In this document: positions 44,305-55,739 of the stretch, piece after piece
Numbering within the stretch: position 1 is the first letter of the stretch
Layout: the number at the start of each line of letters is the position of its first letter
Assembly: GCA_022495005.1 (NCBI GenBank)
Contig: JAGYXB010000437.1
Location: forward strand, 1,513,372 to 1,577,371
DNA from: Rhyacophila brunnea
Lineage: Eukaryota; Arthropoda; Insecta; Trichoptera; Rhyacophilidae
Direction of reading: 5' to 3'
Length of the DNA stretch: 64,000 nt
The notes under the pieces: generated by a model
Told to the model about the DNA's origin: nothing
Databases searched by the model: none
The model's input: only the letters and a program-made list of their open reading frames with translations
Program-made: the position numbers and the translations under genes

Positions 44305-44827
44305 GTAAGTCCTCTTATATAATTATATAATATATATTAGTCTTTTTCATTTGTGTTACAGCATTGTTCCGTCGAGTGTAATTGATTTTACAGTTATCTA
44401 ACGGATATAAAATTTATTTGCCAATTCAATATCTTTGATTTTAACATCACTTATCGACATCAGAACTTCAAAATTTAGCTTAAAATTTAAACGGGATCTT
44501 TATTTAGCTACATATTTTTTCCGACTTATATGCGACGTAAATGTAAACTCTGCCATTCTTGATGGTGTTGGCTTGTGTGTCTGATAATTTTCTTAGGAAT
44601 CGAGGGCATCCGTAGTTAATAATGCCATTTGTCAGAACAATAACTATATTTATTGAAATCGCTTCGGATATTGATATATTCCACTTACGTAAGAGTGAAC
44701 TTAGGTGGACGTTGTTTTATAAGTTTTCAAAATAGGGTCTATCAACCTAGTTCTTTACTTTCATCTACTGTTATCATTATTATTTTATCTCTTATTTTAT
44801 TACCTTTTAAAAAAAATCGATTAGGTA
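44305..44827 (+). other. Start of the receptor's next intron, with a LINE scrap
   Basis: It begins GTAAGT at the receptor donor. 44651-44735 is a family X C-terminal scrap (EIASDIDIFHLRKSELRWTL, FYKFSK-stop). Nothing else recognised. Confidence 0.55.
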
Positions 44828-45515
44828 CATGTTCAAACACGCGCGTTAACATCATTTTACTCCTTACTTCAATTATAGTTTGTCAATTTATAGCTACGGC
44901 CGTATTTTATAGCTTAACCACTGGGGAATGCCAAAAGAAGTGGCGTATTTAAAAAAAACACGACCTTATTCTTAGGTCAATAATTATTATAAAGCAATCA
45001 TTATTCGTAGGATATTTATCACACTTGAATGGTTAAAGACATAGCTTGTAATTAATATCTTTACAATTATCTTCAAATGTGTTAATCTTGCCCATTTTTT
45101 AAATAATAAAATGCCTAATTCTTGTCAAATTTTGGATCACAGAGATTATCAATATATTTTTTTATCGTAAATATTTCACTATAATAATGTCAATATAAAT
45201 TATACTGATGGTTTTATAAATGCGTTTAAAAATTAATAAATGTAAAAAATCTCAACACCACTGCACATTTATGTACTGAAATATGACTATATTCTAAAAC
45301 ATAAGAGCGAGAGGTTTAAAAGAATACTATTTTATGTAATAAAAATACTTTATGCAGTCATCAAATGTTTAAAATAAATATAAAGGATAATAAGGCTTCA
45401 AAATTATATAAATAGATTATCTACAACATTTAAGGTATGTCCAGTATCATGCTTTGAAAATAGAAAAAAAGCTCCATTTTGACCCACGCTGAGCACGTCC
45501 GCCCTTAAGGACTTT
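44828..45515 (+). mobile_element. Family D dispersed element, copy 2
   Basis: Same element, keeping a segment (GCTTTGAAAATAGAAAAAAAG) lost in copy 1. It ends CGTCCGCCCTTAA. It lies downstream of the last receptor exon seen. Confidence 0.7.
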
Positions 45516-46389
45516 AAAGGAAAATTATTATTCTTCTTGATGCAAATATAAAATTTAAAAAAACCTTATTTGTCGCATCGAGTATTGCTGATTTGATTTT
45601 AAATATGACATATTATGAGACCGCCTTGCAAAAACCCCAGAAATTTCACTGTGACGAGTATCACTTTCAAATAATACTTTAATAATTCATTTTCTTGGTG
45701 CTCCAATAATGCGGTCTCAACCATAGCCTCCGCACCAAAAAACTAACTTTTTTGTTAATGATCCGATGGTAAGGTCTCATCAATTATTTACTTTTCGAGT
45801 AGGTAATTAACATTAAACAATTCATTATTCAAAATCTCTAAAGGAACAAAACAAATATTTAAAAAAAGAAAAACAAAAGCATGCGCCTGTCAAATTATAT
45901 AATAAGTGGTAAATACCATGAACCACACCGATCAATGCTGGGTATTTCAACTAGTGTATTATAATATACCGCTTACACGTCCCTGGATTAACTGCCGATA
46001 GTTAATACGTGTTATTGCGGCCATTACAATAAAATGCACTAAAATACAAGTTGCAAGTTTGCATGCAGGAATCAAAAAAAATCGGAAGCTTCTGAATGTT
46101 CAAGCAACAGTTGGGAGTTGTTCTATATCTACGCCTGCGCAGTAGAACAATAGTGGCAAGCCTGCCGGTAAAAAAACGAACTACACCGCGCAGACTCATT
46201 TTGAGGTTAACCGATTTTCACGACCTGTCAAATAGTACTATAAAATGACAACATCGCGACTCGCTTACTCTTGAAGAATGACACTTTTACGTGTAAACAG
46301 TTATTATCGCGATAGTTTAAAACACACAACATTGCTGCTAGTAAATCCATGCACGTGTGCAGGCGCTATTATAATAAGCAGCCATGTTA
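45516..46389. other. Intergenic or intronic; possible MITE relative of 16560-16942
   Basis: TACGCCTGCGCAGTAGAAC and CTGCCGGTAAAAAAACGAAC at about 46130-46185 match the interior of MITE H. Ends were not defined. The rest is unrecognised. Confidence 0.4.
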
Positions 46390-46828
46390 TTACAACGTTT
46401 TTATTAAGTCGTATTCCTGTTTATCCGGTGGTTGTCCCATTACAAATCTTACAATCGATTTTTAACTAACTTCCCGACTAGCTAAACATTTGAAACTTTT
46501 AGAATATATCAGAACACGATGCCAATGCATTATCTTAATACTTTTAGCCATCTTTAAGTAGAATTCAATTCATTTTCAGTTAATTCTGTTTTGTATGAAA
46601 AGTTATTTGGACACCATTATTGGTTGGGGCCCTCGCAACTAAATTATTAATATATACGTGCATTACTATGAAAATCAATATGAGTGTCAAAGTGATATTT
46701 CAGTATTATTTCTATTAAAAACAATTTTTTTTGATCGTTTAAGCTAGTCAAGTTAAGTTTATATGAATCAACAAAAAATTTAAAAACGTTGTATATAAAA
46801 AAATCTTTTTATCTTGTAATTATTTTTA
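46390..46828 (+). repeat. Family F repeat, copy F5
   Basis: Copy with small internal deletions, from TTACAACGTTTTTATTAAG to ATCTTTTTATCTTGTAATT. Confidence 0.75.
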
Positions 46829-47703
46829 TTCTAAAATGTAAAACGATAGTTTATTTTCTTTTTAATTTTAATGTGTCTTTAAAATATTTTTTTTTTCAAT
46901 TTTCTAGTGATTTTTAGACACCATGTTTATTAATTAAAGTACATTTAAATGTATATTCAATACATTGTATTTATTACAAATTAAAATCCCTTCAAAATAC
47001 GTATCCGATACCCAACGTAAGCTATAATTTGCTTTTTTATATAAGATTTTATTTAATTTTCTAAAAAGTTGTAATCACTGGGTTGTGAATCGTTGTGCGA
47101 CTATTATCCTCGTTATAAATTAAGCTTCCCGAATCTTCGAAGCTTTTTGAACTTTTTTCTAAGTTTCGAGCACCTTTTGTGCAGACCCTCGATACAGAAG
47201 TTTGAAAGCCGAAGAGGAGGTATCATTTGAGTTGGGAAAGTAAAGCCATATATTAAGCCATACCTTCAGCTCAGGATGTAGGACTTGACTTTAAATCACT
47301 GAGTAGTAAAAATATAAATCAAATAGTATGCCCACACCCAATAGAAAAACACATTATTTTTACGTATTCCTATATCGTTTAAATAATATACAGTAGGTAT
47401 CTAAATTATTATCTACTTAATGGTAAATACAACATATTATAATATAACTTTGATACTTTTTTCATTTGTCAGAATAATAAAACTTTACTTATCGATCTAC
47501 CGGTATAATATATTTTATGTTATCTACTGTATAATAACATTGCCATTGTATTTTTTTTAAATCTACTGTTATAAACATAGCTCTAAATTCAAACAACTGT
47601 TGGTTAAAACCACTTAAGTGAAGTATAATTTATTTTAAAACATTTAATGCAAAAGGTAGGTAAACGTAAAACTTCAAAATGGTGAAAGGCGAAACCCAGC
47701 TCG
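46829..47703. other. Intergenic or intronic, possible family J scrap
   Basis: GGTGAAAGGCGAAACCCAGC at 47682-47701 resembles the second half of the family J core, cut by the TTAAGG element. Otherwise nothing recognised. Confidence 0.35.
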
Positions 47704-48085
47704 TTAAGGTGACGCATCAGTGAAACGCCAAATAATTTTCAACTGTACGCGCGACGAAATTTTGGACTCGCTGCCATTCAGTGAGAGAATGTTGACCCAG
47801 GAACACGTCACTTTGCTGCGTGATGGCGACGGGTCAATTAATTCTAAAATCGTGTAAAGATGACTAAAAACGTTACCTATTTACTTTAAAAAGAAAACAT
47901 GTCAATGAATATATTATTATTGTTACTAATAGAACAATAAACAGAACATAAAATGGACGTATGTTGGATTTATATGACAAATAATATTTCGTTTGACAGG
48001 CGTCATTTTCACCCGCCACCCGCAATCCGCGCATCGTCTAGCAACGATCTTTTTAGACCGTGCCTCAACTAATGCATGGCCTTAA
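47704..48085 (+). mobile_element. TTAAGG-type MITE, copy 2
   Basis: A 382-bp copy of the element at 4683-5052, from TTAAGGTGACGCATCAG to CTAATGCATGGCCTTAA. Its inverted repeats are better conserved than in copy 1. It is non-coding. Confidence 0.75.
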
Positions 48086-49994
48086 GAGTGAGTATAACAG
48101 GAGCCAGTGTGATTCATATTTCAGTCGAAGAGAGTCCACTGAGATAGTACCACGTCATTTTAAATCAAATTTACAACAAAATCCCTGGTCATCGAAGATT
48201 TTATTTTAAAAACATAATAATAATTTTTGTCGGTAGAGCAATTCATTGCAATGATTTATTAGGTTCCGTCACCGCTGTTCGCCGGCTGGCCGAATGTAAA
48301 ACAATGTGAAAAATAATAAAAGTGCATGGGGTGCCTCCACGATAATGTTTATTTTTAGGCGTTATAAATTATTTCGTGCATTGGTTTTACTCAACCAACA
48401 AAATACAATAATGGTACCTACCTATTGTTTCACTAGTACATATTATAAAAGTTGCGTTACTAGTTTGTAAAAGTGTCAGACTAAACTTAAACCAATCGGG
48501 TACATCACTAGATATATTCTACGTTCTTTTTTTAAAAATATGCATTAGAATTAAACAATATGTACCTTTTTTTTAATAATTATTTAATAGGTCTTACACA
48601 TTACATATAAATACTATTCATTTATAATATTTTTTGAATAGCACATGAAATAAAAATGTATGTATATAATATGTGTTTCAACATCCTTCGTATGTTTAGT
48701 TCTCGTACAATTTCAGGTTAAAAAGTTATTAATCTATTTCTAAGTTTCTAAACTATTAAACTAAACTCTACACTCTAAGTTTAAAAACTTCACAATACCA
48801 CCATATTGGTTGCAATACTTCCCACCAAAGAGCTGATTAACATATTGAATTTAGTAACATTTAAGTACTTATATTAGAAGATATTATTTTTTGGTCACCC
48901 CATACTGGCTTAGTTGGAGTGAGTTTGTTTGTTTTAAATTTAATTTAGTGACCATTACTTTTGAGGCACGCATCGGCGGCGAATTTTTAATATTACTAGT
49001 AGACCAACTATTTCGGACTACATATAAAAATATCATATTTTCAATTCTCAAGGGCATTTCTGTAGAGCGTCCCCTTAAAACCTATCTATTGAACAGTGAC
49101 AAAGTATAATATACAATAACAGCTTGTAAAAGTTCGTCTTTGCGATGCTACTTGGCGATGATATCCGAAAAAGGATTATATAAGAATCTTATAAATATAT
49201 AAACATCGTGAAACAAAAATTATATCACTTTGTATATAAATGACACCCCTAATGGTAAATAGTAAGTCCGGTCGAATCCTAAGGTTGACACAACAGGTGG
49301 GAAAAAATGGACTCGATAAATGCGTTCCGGGAAGCATTTTATGCACGTAGCTCTATGATATCTAAACTAATCATGACGTTTAAAGTGTATTTTATAAACC
49401 TTTTATTTATTCAATAAATAACATGAATTTTAAAAATCATTTCTTTCGCTAACTCCCTAACTAACTCGATGAAAAATATGGTTCTTCGTTTTCCTACCTA
49501 CATACTTTCGTGTAATTCATATTTTTATATTTTCTCTCTATACTGTGTTTCTAATACTGGTTATATCATTTTCTTTGTTTGTTATGTCATATTCTTGAAT
49601 TTGTAATTTATAAAGTCCACTACGTTACCTTATACATAAGTTAATGAATTTGAATTTGAATTCAAATCTAAAACTCCCCAACTTATTTCACTAGTAAACC
49701 ATTGAAATATTTTAAATATTGACATGTTTCTTTTTATTTAAAACTGTATGAAGTAGCCAGCTTTGCACGAGGTTACTTTATTGATCCAAGACATACAAAA
49801 TATCATAATGAAAATTATTCTGACAGCTAACTCAAACAAAAGAACATCAAGTTTAAATCAAATCCAAAATATTATGCAAACTTTATTTATATTATTTTTC
49901 TTTTATAATATGTAGATCTCAGTTGGGACCAAGGATGAAAAATAAATCAAACAACCATAGTTTTATTTTTATTATAATAATATATAGATAAAAT
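48086..49994. other. AT-rich stretch, nothing recognised
   Basis: No supported gene, RNA or repeat. The plus-strand frame at 48891-49109 has no motif. Confidence 0.4.
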
Positions 49995-50255
49995 ATTTAC
50001 AGGATAAAAAGAACTTTTTATATACATCGTTTTTAAATTTTCTGTTGAATTATTATGCTCAATATGCTAAAACTTGTACTTGATATGAAGTAAATAAAAA
50101 ACAAATAAACAACGAAATAAACAAATATGGAATACTGAAATGTCATTTTGACATTTCATTTTGATTTCCATAGTAACGCACGTACATATTATTAATTTAG
50201 TTGCTAGGACCACCCCCTTAACAACCAAAAATAGTCTTTTACGTTTTACGGATTT
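49995..50255 (-). repeat. Family F repeat, copy F6 (3' half)
   Basis: Inverted orientation: AAAAAGAACTTTTTATATAC through CATTTTGATTTCCATAGTAA to TTTTACGTTTTACGG. It continues into the hairpin at 50255-50467. Confidence 0.75.
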
Positions 50256-50467
50256 TTACAACGTTTTTATTAGGTCCTGTTCTTATTTGTGCAGTACAAA
50301 TCTTGCAATCGATTTTTAACTAACTTCCCGACTAGCTTGACGTTTCTAACTAGAAGTTTGAAATGTCTAGCTAGTCGGAAAGTTAGTTAAAAATCGATTG
50401 CAAGATTTGTACTGCACAAATAACCACCGGACAAACAAGAATACGAGCTAATAAAAACGCTGTAACA
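50255..50467. repeat. Hairpin made of two opposed family F 5' ends
   Basis: TACAACGTTTTTATTAGG to CCCGACTAGCT on the + strand is followed, after a spacer of about 25 bp, by the inverted copy CTAGCTAGTCGGAAAGTTAG to CTAATAAAAACGCTGTAA. The arms of about 85-95 bp would fold into a long stem. Confidence 0.7.
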
Positions 50468-50954
50468 TGTACTATAAATTGATTTTTTTATTAAATAAAA
50501 CGAGTAAAAAATAAGTTTTAAAAAAATGTTATTTAATTAAAAAATTTAATAGAATGCTACTAATGGAGTTTTTCTAAATTACATCTATTTAACTAGGTAC
50601 CTAAATCCTGGATTTAAAAATGTAGGGGTTAAAATAAATGTTGTGGAAGAGAAACCCATCTTGGGAAACATTCTTGGCGTCACTGGAGCGTTGCAGAGGC
50701 GTTATCCGGGCGAATAATTTTCAGAAAATGGCATGCGTACCATGTACTACACCTCTGCCAGGAATCCAATGTTTTAGACTAAACCTTTTACTGTACGTAC
50801 GAATGTTTCCCGACTACCTTGTTTTCAGCTGCGTTTTCATATAGTAAGTAGGCTGAAGTCAATTAAATTAGCCAACGATAATTTAATAAGAACATAATAT
50901 AAATCGTTCTTGGCTCACTTATTTATAAATAATTAATTAATTTATTAATTAATT
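50468..50954. other. Stretch with one unrecognised less AT-rich patch
   Basis: 50638-50844 is locally GC-richer with open frames on both strands. No protein signature or splice arrangement was convincing. Confidence 0.3.
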
Positions 50955-51782
50955 AATAAAGAACTTTTTATATACCACGTTTTTAAATTTTCTGTTGAAT
51001 CATATAAACTTGACAATTCTATGTATTAATAAATGAAGCGCCTAGTTTCAAAAGCCCCTAAAACGGTTATTGAAAATTTTTGAGTTAGATATGTATTCAG
51101 ATGGATATTTTTGTTACCTATATGATGCCTAAAGATTGAACTTTTAAAAACCGTCAAAAACCGTCAATACGTATGCTCAAAAATTAGGGTAAATTTCAAA
51201 ACCTGCTAAAATGGTTGGGTGTGCTTTTCAAAAACTCCTAAAATGGAAAGCCAAAATACTCTTTAGAATGTTACGAATTAAAAAATAAATACATAAACTA
51301 CATAGATTAAATATATATGATTTTCTATCTTTTTTCTCAAAACTACCTAAAATAGTTTTTCTCATTTTTCTCAGAACTACCTAAAATCGTTTTAGGGGCT
51401 TTTGTAACTAGACGCTTCAAATATTGTATACTGAAATGCCATTTTGACATTTCATATTGATTTCCATAGTAACAGCACTATATTCTACAGCACGTATATA
51501 TTAATAATTTAGTTGCTAGGACCCACTTAGCAACCAATAATGAGTGAGTAGTAAATATTACTTTTAACGATTTTTTTTCCGAAACATGCATAACAGAATT
51601 GACTGAAAATGGATTCAATTCTGCTTAAAGATGTCCAAAAGTATTTTAAAAAAATCATTCCCGTCGTGTTCTGATATATTTTAAAAGTTTCAAATGTCTT
51701 GTTAGTCGGGAAGTTAGTTAAAAATCTTGGATAAACAAGAAAAAATCTATACGGGACAAACAAGAAGCTAATAAAAACATGG
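50955..51782 (-). repeat. Family F repeat, copy F7 (contains a MITE)
   Basis: Inverted copy from AAAGAACTTTTTATATACC to GCTAATAAAAACATGG. It is interrupted at 51035-51418 by a MITE with its own inverted repeats. Confidence 0.75.
51035..51418. mobile_element. MITE G nested in family F
   Basis: A 384-bp element with about 33-bp terminal inverted repeats: GAAGCGCCTAGTTTCAAAAG at the left, CTTTTGTAACTAGACGCTTC at the right. It is flanked by AAAT on both sides (51031-51034, 51419-51422). The interior repeats a CCTAAAA(C/T) motif several times. Confidence 0.8.
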
Positions 51783-52164
51783 TACTTTTAAAATAGGATT
51801 GCTATGTATCAGAATTTTCCCGGAAATTAGCAAAAATTTTAAGTTACAATCAAATGTACTCTGTTATAAATTTTCAATTGTCATTTTAGAAACATCACTA
51901 AGGTAACAGAAAACATTGAAAATAACTATTTTTCATTCTCAGTGGAATAATATAATCATTATTAAATTGAAATATATGTATTGCATGTACAAAAAAAATA
52001 ATATATTATTTTTTGGCTGTACATTGTGGCTACATTGCTACAGTGGCTACATTGTTGTCCTTGGTATACTAAATCAGTGGTCGGCAAACTACAACGCTGA
52101 AGTGCCACAATATAACATTTTTTGACACTGGGTGCCATCCTTCGCCTCATTAGTATCAGGATCG
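51783..52164. other. Nothing recognised
   Basis: Short overlapping frames only. Confidence 0.35.
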
Positions 52165-52483
52165 TCATTATCATCAAGCGGGGTCAATCCACTGTTCGAT
52201 GAAAGCTCCTCTAGCTCTATCTACTCTGTTTGGTCCCTAGTTCTTCGCTGCCATGTACATCCACCAAACTTTATGAGTTCGTCTATCCAACGCATTTTAG
52301 GGTATCCTTGGGTACAATTGTGTAATAGCTTTAATATTTCCAGTTGTCAACTCGCCGAGCGACATTTCCAGCCCATTGCCATATCATTTGCTTAGCGACC
52401 TCTATTGCGTACTCTTAGCTGATTTCTTATCCATTGATTTCTTTTGTAATCTTTCCACATTATGCCCAACATGGACCTATTAA
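52165..52483 (-). pseudogene. LINE tail, family Y copy
   Basis: Minus strand: GGGTCAATCCACTGTTCG, CTTCGCTGCCATGTACATCC and ATTATGCCCAACATGGACC on + match family Y in reverse. It is cut at 52483 by a family D copy. Confidence 0.7.
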
Positions 52484-52715
52484 GGGGGGACATGCTCAGC
52501 GTAGGTCAAAATGGAGCTTTTGTTCTATTTTCAAAGCATGATCCTGGACATACCTTAAACGTTGTAGATAATCTATTTATATAATTTTGAAGCCGTATTA
52601 TACTTTATATTTATTTTAAACATTTGATAACTGCATTAAGTATTTTTATTACATAAAATAATATTATTTTAAACCTCTCGCTCTAATGTTTTAGAATATA
52701 GTCATATTTCAGTAC
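52484..52715 (-). mobile_element. Family D element, truncated copy 3
   Basis: Inverted right end (TTAAGGGGGGACATGCTCAG, GCATGATCCTGGACATACCT). It interrupts or abuts a family Y LINE tail and runs into family F copy F8. Confidence 0.65.
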
Positions 52716-52725
52716 AACAATAATA

Positions 52726-52983
52726 ACTTTCCATACGAAACAGAATTAACTAAAATTGAATTCAATTCTGCTTAAAAATGGCTAAAAGTATTAAAAGAAT
52801 GCATTGTCGTCGTGTTTTGATATAATATAAATGTTCAAAATGTCTAGCTAGTCGGGAAGTTTGTTAAAAATCTTCAATCGTCCAATACAAATATTGGACA
52901 AACAAGAAAAAAAATGTACTGGACACACAAGAAAAAATAAGTACTGGACAAACAAGAATACGAGCTAATAAAAACGTGGTAAA
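52726..52983 (-). repeat. Family F repeat, copy F8 (5' half)
   Basis: Inverted 5' half of family F with an expanded region. The ACAAACAAGAA-type segment is repeated three times (52900-52950). It ends at TAATAAAAACGTGGTAA. Confidence 0.7.
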
Positions 52984-53270
52984 ATACGTAAATCACTACG
53001 AATTTTACTGTTACGTAACACATTAAACACTACGAAAATGTTGACAAAATATCGTCTCTGTTCTGGGAGAACACACTAACTGGAGAATACTAGTTTTGAG
53101 TAATTTGACTTTGAAGTTGTTAAAATGTTTGAAATGCTCTATAATGTGAGTTTATTAATTAGTAATCGTAAAAAGGATGACTTTAAAATAAAGATTGTTT
53201 ATTTATTAAGAAGGTTTCCAGACGGTAAAGTTTGAAATAAGGAACATTTTGGTATAACTAACTTAATATG

Positions 53271-53414
53271 TCATTTTTTCGAATTAGTGTCTTCTGCCAG
53301 AACAGTGACGATATTATCTTCTGCTTCTCTAATACCTGAATCGGTGACCTGATAGTTGCCGACCACTGTACTCGACAGCCTTCCGTTTAAATTCGGCTGT
53401 ACTCCGGGCTTGTT
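53271..53414 (-). CDS. Candidate 3'-terminal coding exon of an unidentified gene
   Basis: On the minus strand a possible acceptor (AAATATTCAG) is followed by 47 codons and a TGA stop. The reading is NKPGVQPNLNGRLSSTVVGN continuing YQVTDSGIREAEDNIVTVLA and ending EDTNSKK. The composition is protein-like and not repeat-like: hydrophilic, acidic C-terminal part. About 65-75 nt after the stop the minus strand carries AATAAATAAA, a good polyadenylation signal, which fits a terminal exon with a short 3' UTR. I do not recognise the protein and see no domain. The polypyrimidine tract is weak, and no upstream exon was found. It could instead be the end of a transposon ORF or a retrocopy. Confidence 0.45.
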   Translation of the reverse strand, partial: NKPGVQPNLNGRLSSTVVGNYQVTDSGIREAEDNIVTVLAEDTNSKK

Positions 53415-53956
53415 CTGAATATTTAAAATAGTATGTTCATGCCACGATTTAGTACATAATGATAATATGCTTCAGTTTATGTACCATGTCAATAAATATT
53501 ACACATACAACTATTTTTGTAATATGAAAAATTATACGCATTTATGAAAAACCTATGTAATATAAATTTAAATAACCTCTTAAACGTGAAGCCTACCTAA
53601 TTTTATGGGATGCTTCATCCTCCCTTCTAAGGCGTAACGCGTCAAACATTTTTATGTATACATAAAATTTTCACACATCGCGTTTATGTACAAAAAGATT
53701 ATGTATTTACATATCGCATATAAACATCGCAACAGCTTTCATAAAAAAGAAAATTTGTTTCGTCGAAAATTTTGGTTCGCGTGGGTTTTCGTGAAACGAT
53801 TTGGTAAATAGATCAGAGATACATACGTTATAATAATATTATGTACCTGCTATAATATGTTATAAGATTTTCTGTCAAACATCGTCAAATATGATTAATA
53901 TAAAATTTGTAAATATTGTAAAAATAAAATTATCTCTTTCCTATCATATTCTATAT
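53415..53956. other. Nothing recognised
   Basis: Region upstream (minus-strand sense) of the candidate terminal exon. No matching upstream exon seen. Confidence 0.4.
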
Positions 53957-54375
53957 CAGGGGGGGGGCAAACTTTTTGGATGGAGGGCCAAATTCAAGAA
54001 TTCAAAATGAGCGGCGGGCCGCAAGTAAAATACCATTTATACACTATTTATTATCACGAAAAATAAACATTACAAAAAAATTAATGAGAAAAATGAAACT
54101 GTTGTACTTACATTTTTTAACATTTCTTTTTAAATTCAGGTGTTAATTTTGTAGTTGATATTCTCAAAACACTGCAGATCAATAATCTCAAGTTGTACCT
54201 CTGTCGGCACACTATCAATATCTATTGAAAATGGATCGCGTACTATTGCTAAACAAATTTTAATGTATTGTCAATATTTTTGAAAAAAATATAAAAAAGT
54301 TATTCGTAATTAGAAGTACAATTAATGATAGCGGGCCGCAAAAAAATACCCAGTGGGCCGCAGTTTGCCCCCCTG
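53957..54375 (-). mobile_element. Short hAT copy related to the element at 997-1990
   Basis: A 419-bp internally deleted copy. Its ends are CAGGGGGGGGGCAAACT and AGTTTGCCCCCCTG, with the GGCGGGCCGCAAG subterminal block shared with the larger copy. The transposase is reduced to a short stretch around GATCGCGTACTATTGC. The flanking 8-mers (TTCTATAT and TATGCTAA) do not match, so no target duplication is claimed. Confidence 0.75.
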
Positions 54376-54395
54376 TATGCTAATCTAAGTGATAT

Positions 54396-54640
54396 GACAC
54401 CCACGGTGGCCGCGCGGCTTAAGCGTTGGACTATCACGCCGTGGGTCTCAGGTTTGAATCCTGGGTCTGGCAAGTACACATATTGTATTTTAATTTGTGT
54501 GTGAGTCAGGGTATGGACCTAATAGGTTGAGCACGTGGCTGACATCCATTTCTCGTAAAAAACAAAATCTGTTAATACAAACCTCTACTCTGTGGAGGCC
54601 CATATGATCGGACATGGTCGGGGAAAAAAATCTAAGTGCT
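54396..54640 (+). repeat. tRNA-derived SINE S1, best copy
   Basis: Head GGTGGCCGCGCGGCTTAAGC and GTTGGACTATCACGCC (A-box region of a class II Ser/Leu-like tRNA), CTCAGGTTTGAATCCTGGG (B box), body ATGGACCTAATAGGTTGAGC, end CGGACATGGTCGGGGAAAAA. Confidence 0.8.
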
Positions 54641-54937
54641 ACAACTGAAAATAATTTAAAAATAACCCTTTAATTAAAGTCAGTGGCATTTATGAATTAT
54701 GATGCAACGATTGTGACCTGGCTTACATAGGAAAAACACAATGAGCTTTCAATATTAGTCAATGAATGTATTAGATGCCTAAAACGTATTTTTTCAGAAT
54801 TTTCTAACCACATATTTGAAAACAATCATAATCGTATTATAGATAGTTATTTTATTTTTAATTTTCACCGTCCTTACCCACTGACATCGTCAAAAGGGTA
54901 TCATTCCCTAGGAACTTAAAGAAGTTCTGCGCATGTA
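54641..54937. other. Nothing recognised
   Basis: AT-rich. Confidence 0.35.
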
Positions 54938-55196
54938 CAAGGCTGCTATCGGCGACTATCGGCGAATATCTAGGGTAGTTTATCATATATTTATGTACTG
55001 GTTATTTGTTACAATAAGTTAACCATCTGAACTGTCAAAATAAGCTATTTTTTAACAGCACCTCTCTTGGCTGTGTTCACTTTTAAAGCAAGATAGTCAG
55101 TTTTGACAGTTTAGACAGCTAACTTATTGTAACAATTATAATACCTCAATATATAAATATACATATTATATTATACACAACTAAATAGATGCGCTG
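54938..55196. mobile_element. MITE I, copy 2
   Basis: TGCGCATGTACAAGGCTGCT, TATCGGCGAATATCTAGGG, TTGTTACAATAAGTTAACC, centre CACCTCTCTTGGCTGTG, right end CAACTAAATAGATGCGC. The right arm is partly deleted. Confidence 0.65.
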
Positions 55197-55319
55197 AACT
55201 AGTACCGATCTAACTTATAGCAAATACAATCAGAGTTATCTTAAAAAGTGGTATATGTAGCATAAGTTTTACATAATTTGGATTGTAAATATGTAATTTG
55301 ACGTACCTAAATTAATTGT

Positions 55320-55405
55320 AAATTAGAGTTAGATTTTTGAGTGTGTATATAATGTGTGTGTATGTAATATGTGTGTATGTAATGTGTAATGTGTGCAAAA
55401 TAATT
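55320..55405. repeat. TGTG/TGTATG microsatellite-like run
   Basis: Degenerate repeats of GTGTGTATGTAAT-type units. Confidence 0.7.
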
Positions 55406-55735
55406 TGTTAAGACCAGGAAGAGTGGCGGATTACGTCATCCGAGACCCAGGTAAAAAAACGTGGACCAACTTCAGATCAATTAGAGAGAGACGAAAAAAT
55501 TTCGAGATTCGGCGACAGAATTCGCATTTTATTATTTTTTTTATTTTTCGCTCTCTTTAATCTATCGAGATCGAAGAACTGTCACTCCAGTTTCTGATCT
55601 TCAGTACGCCGGTAGCTCTGCCGACGTAGGTACTTAAAAAATACAATATTATAATATGTTAAGTCTTTATGACTGTATACGGCGTAATTTTTGTAACAAC
55701 GTTGTTATAAATAAATCTCGCCATTCTCTACACAA
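55406..55735 (+). repeat. Possible solo-LTR-like segment
   Basis: TGTTAAGACCAGGAAGAGTG at the start, AATAAATCTCGCCATTCTC near the end. The composition differs from the flanks. No second copy or duplication was found, so identity is a guess. Confidence 0.2.
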
Positions 55736-55739
55736 CCTT

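Noticed and set aside
44653..44952. 99-codon frame just after the last receptor exon as receptor continuation
   Set aside because: Its start is a frameshifted family X LINE scrap and the remainder is family D repeat.
50638..50844. GC-richer 68-codon frame as the missing receptor exon
   Set aside because: Translation lacks any TM6/TM7 feature (no CWLP or NPxxY-type motif) and acceptor/donor phases do not fit.
52132..52395. 87-codon Ser-rich plus-strand frame
   Set aside because: Antisense shadow of a family Y LINE tail.
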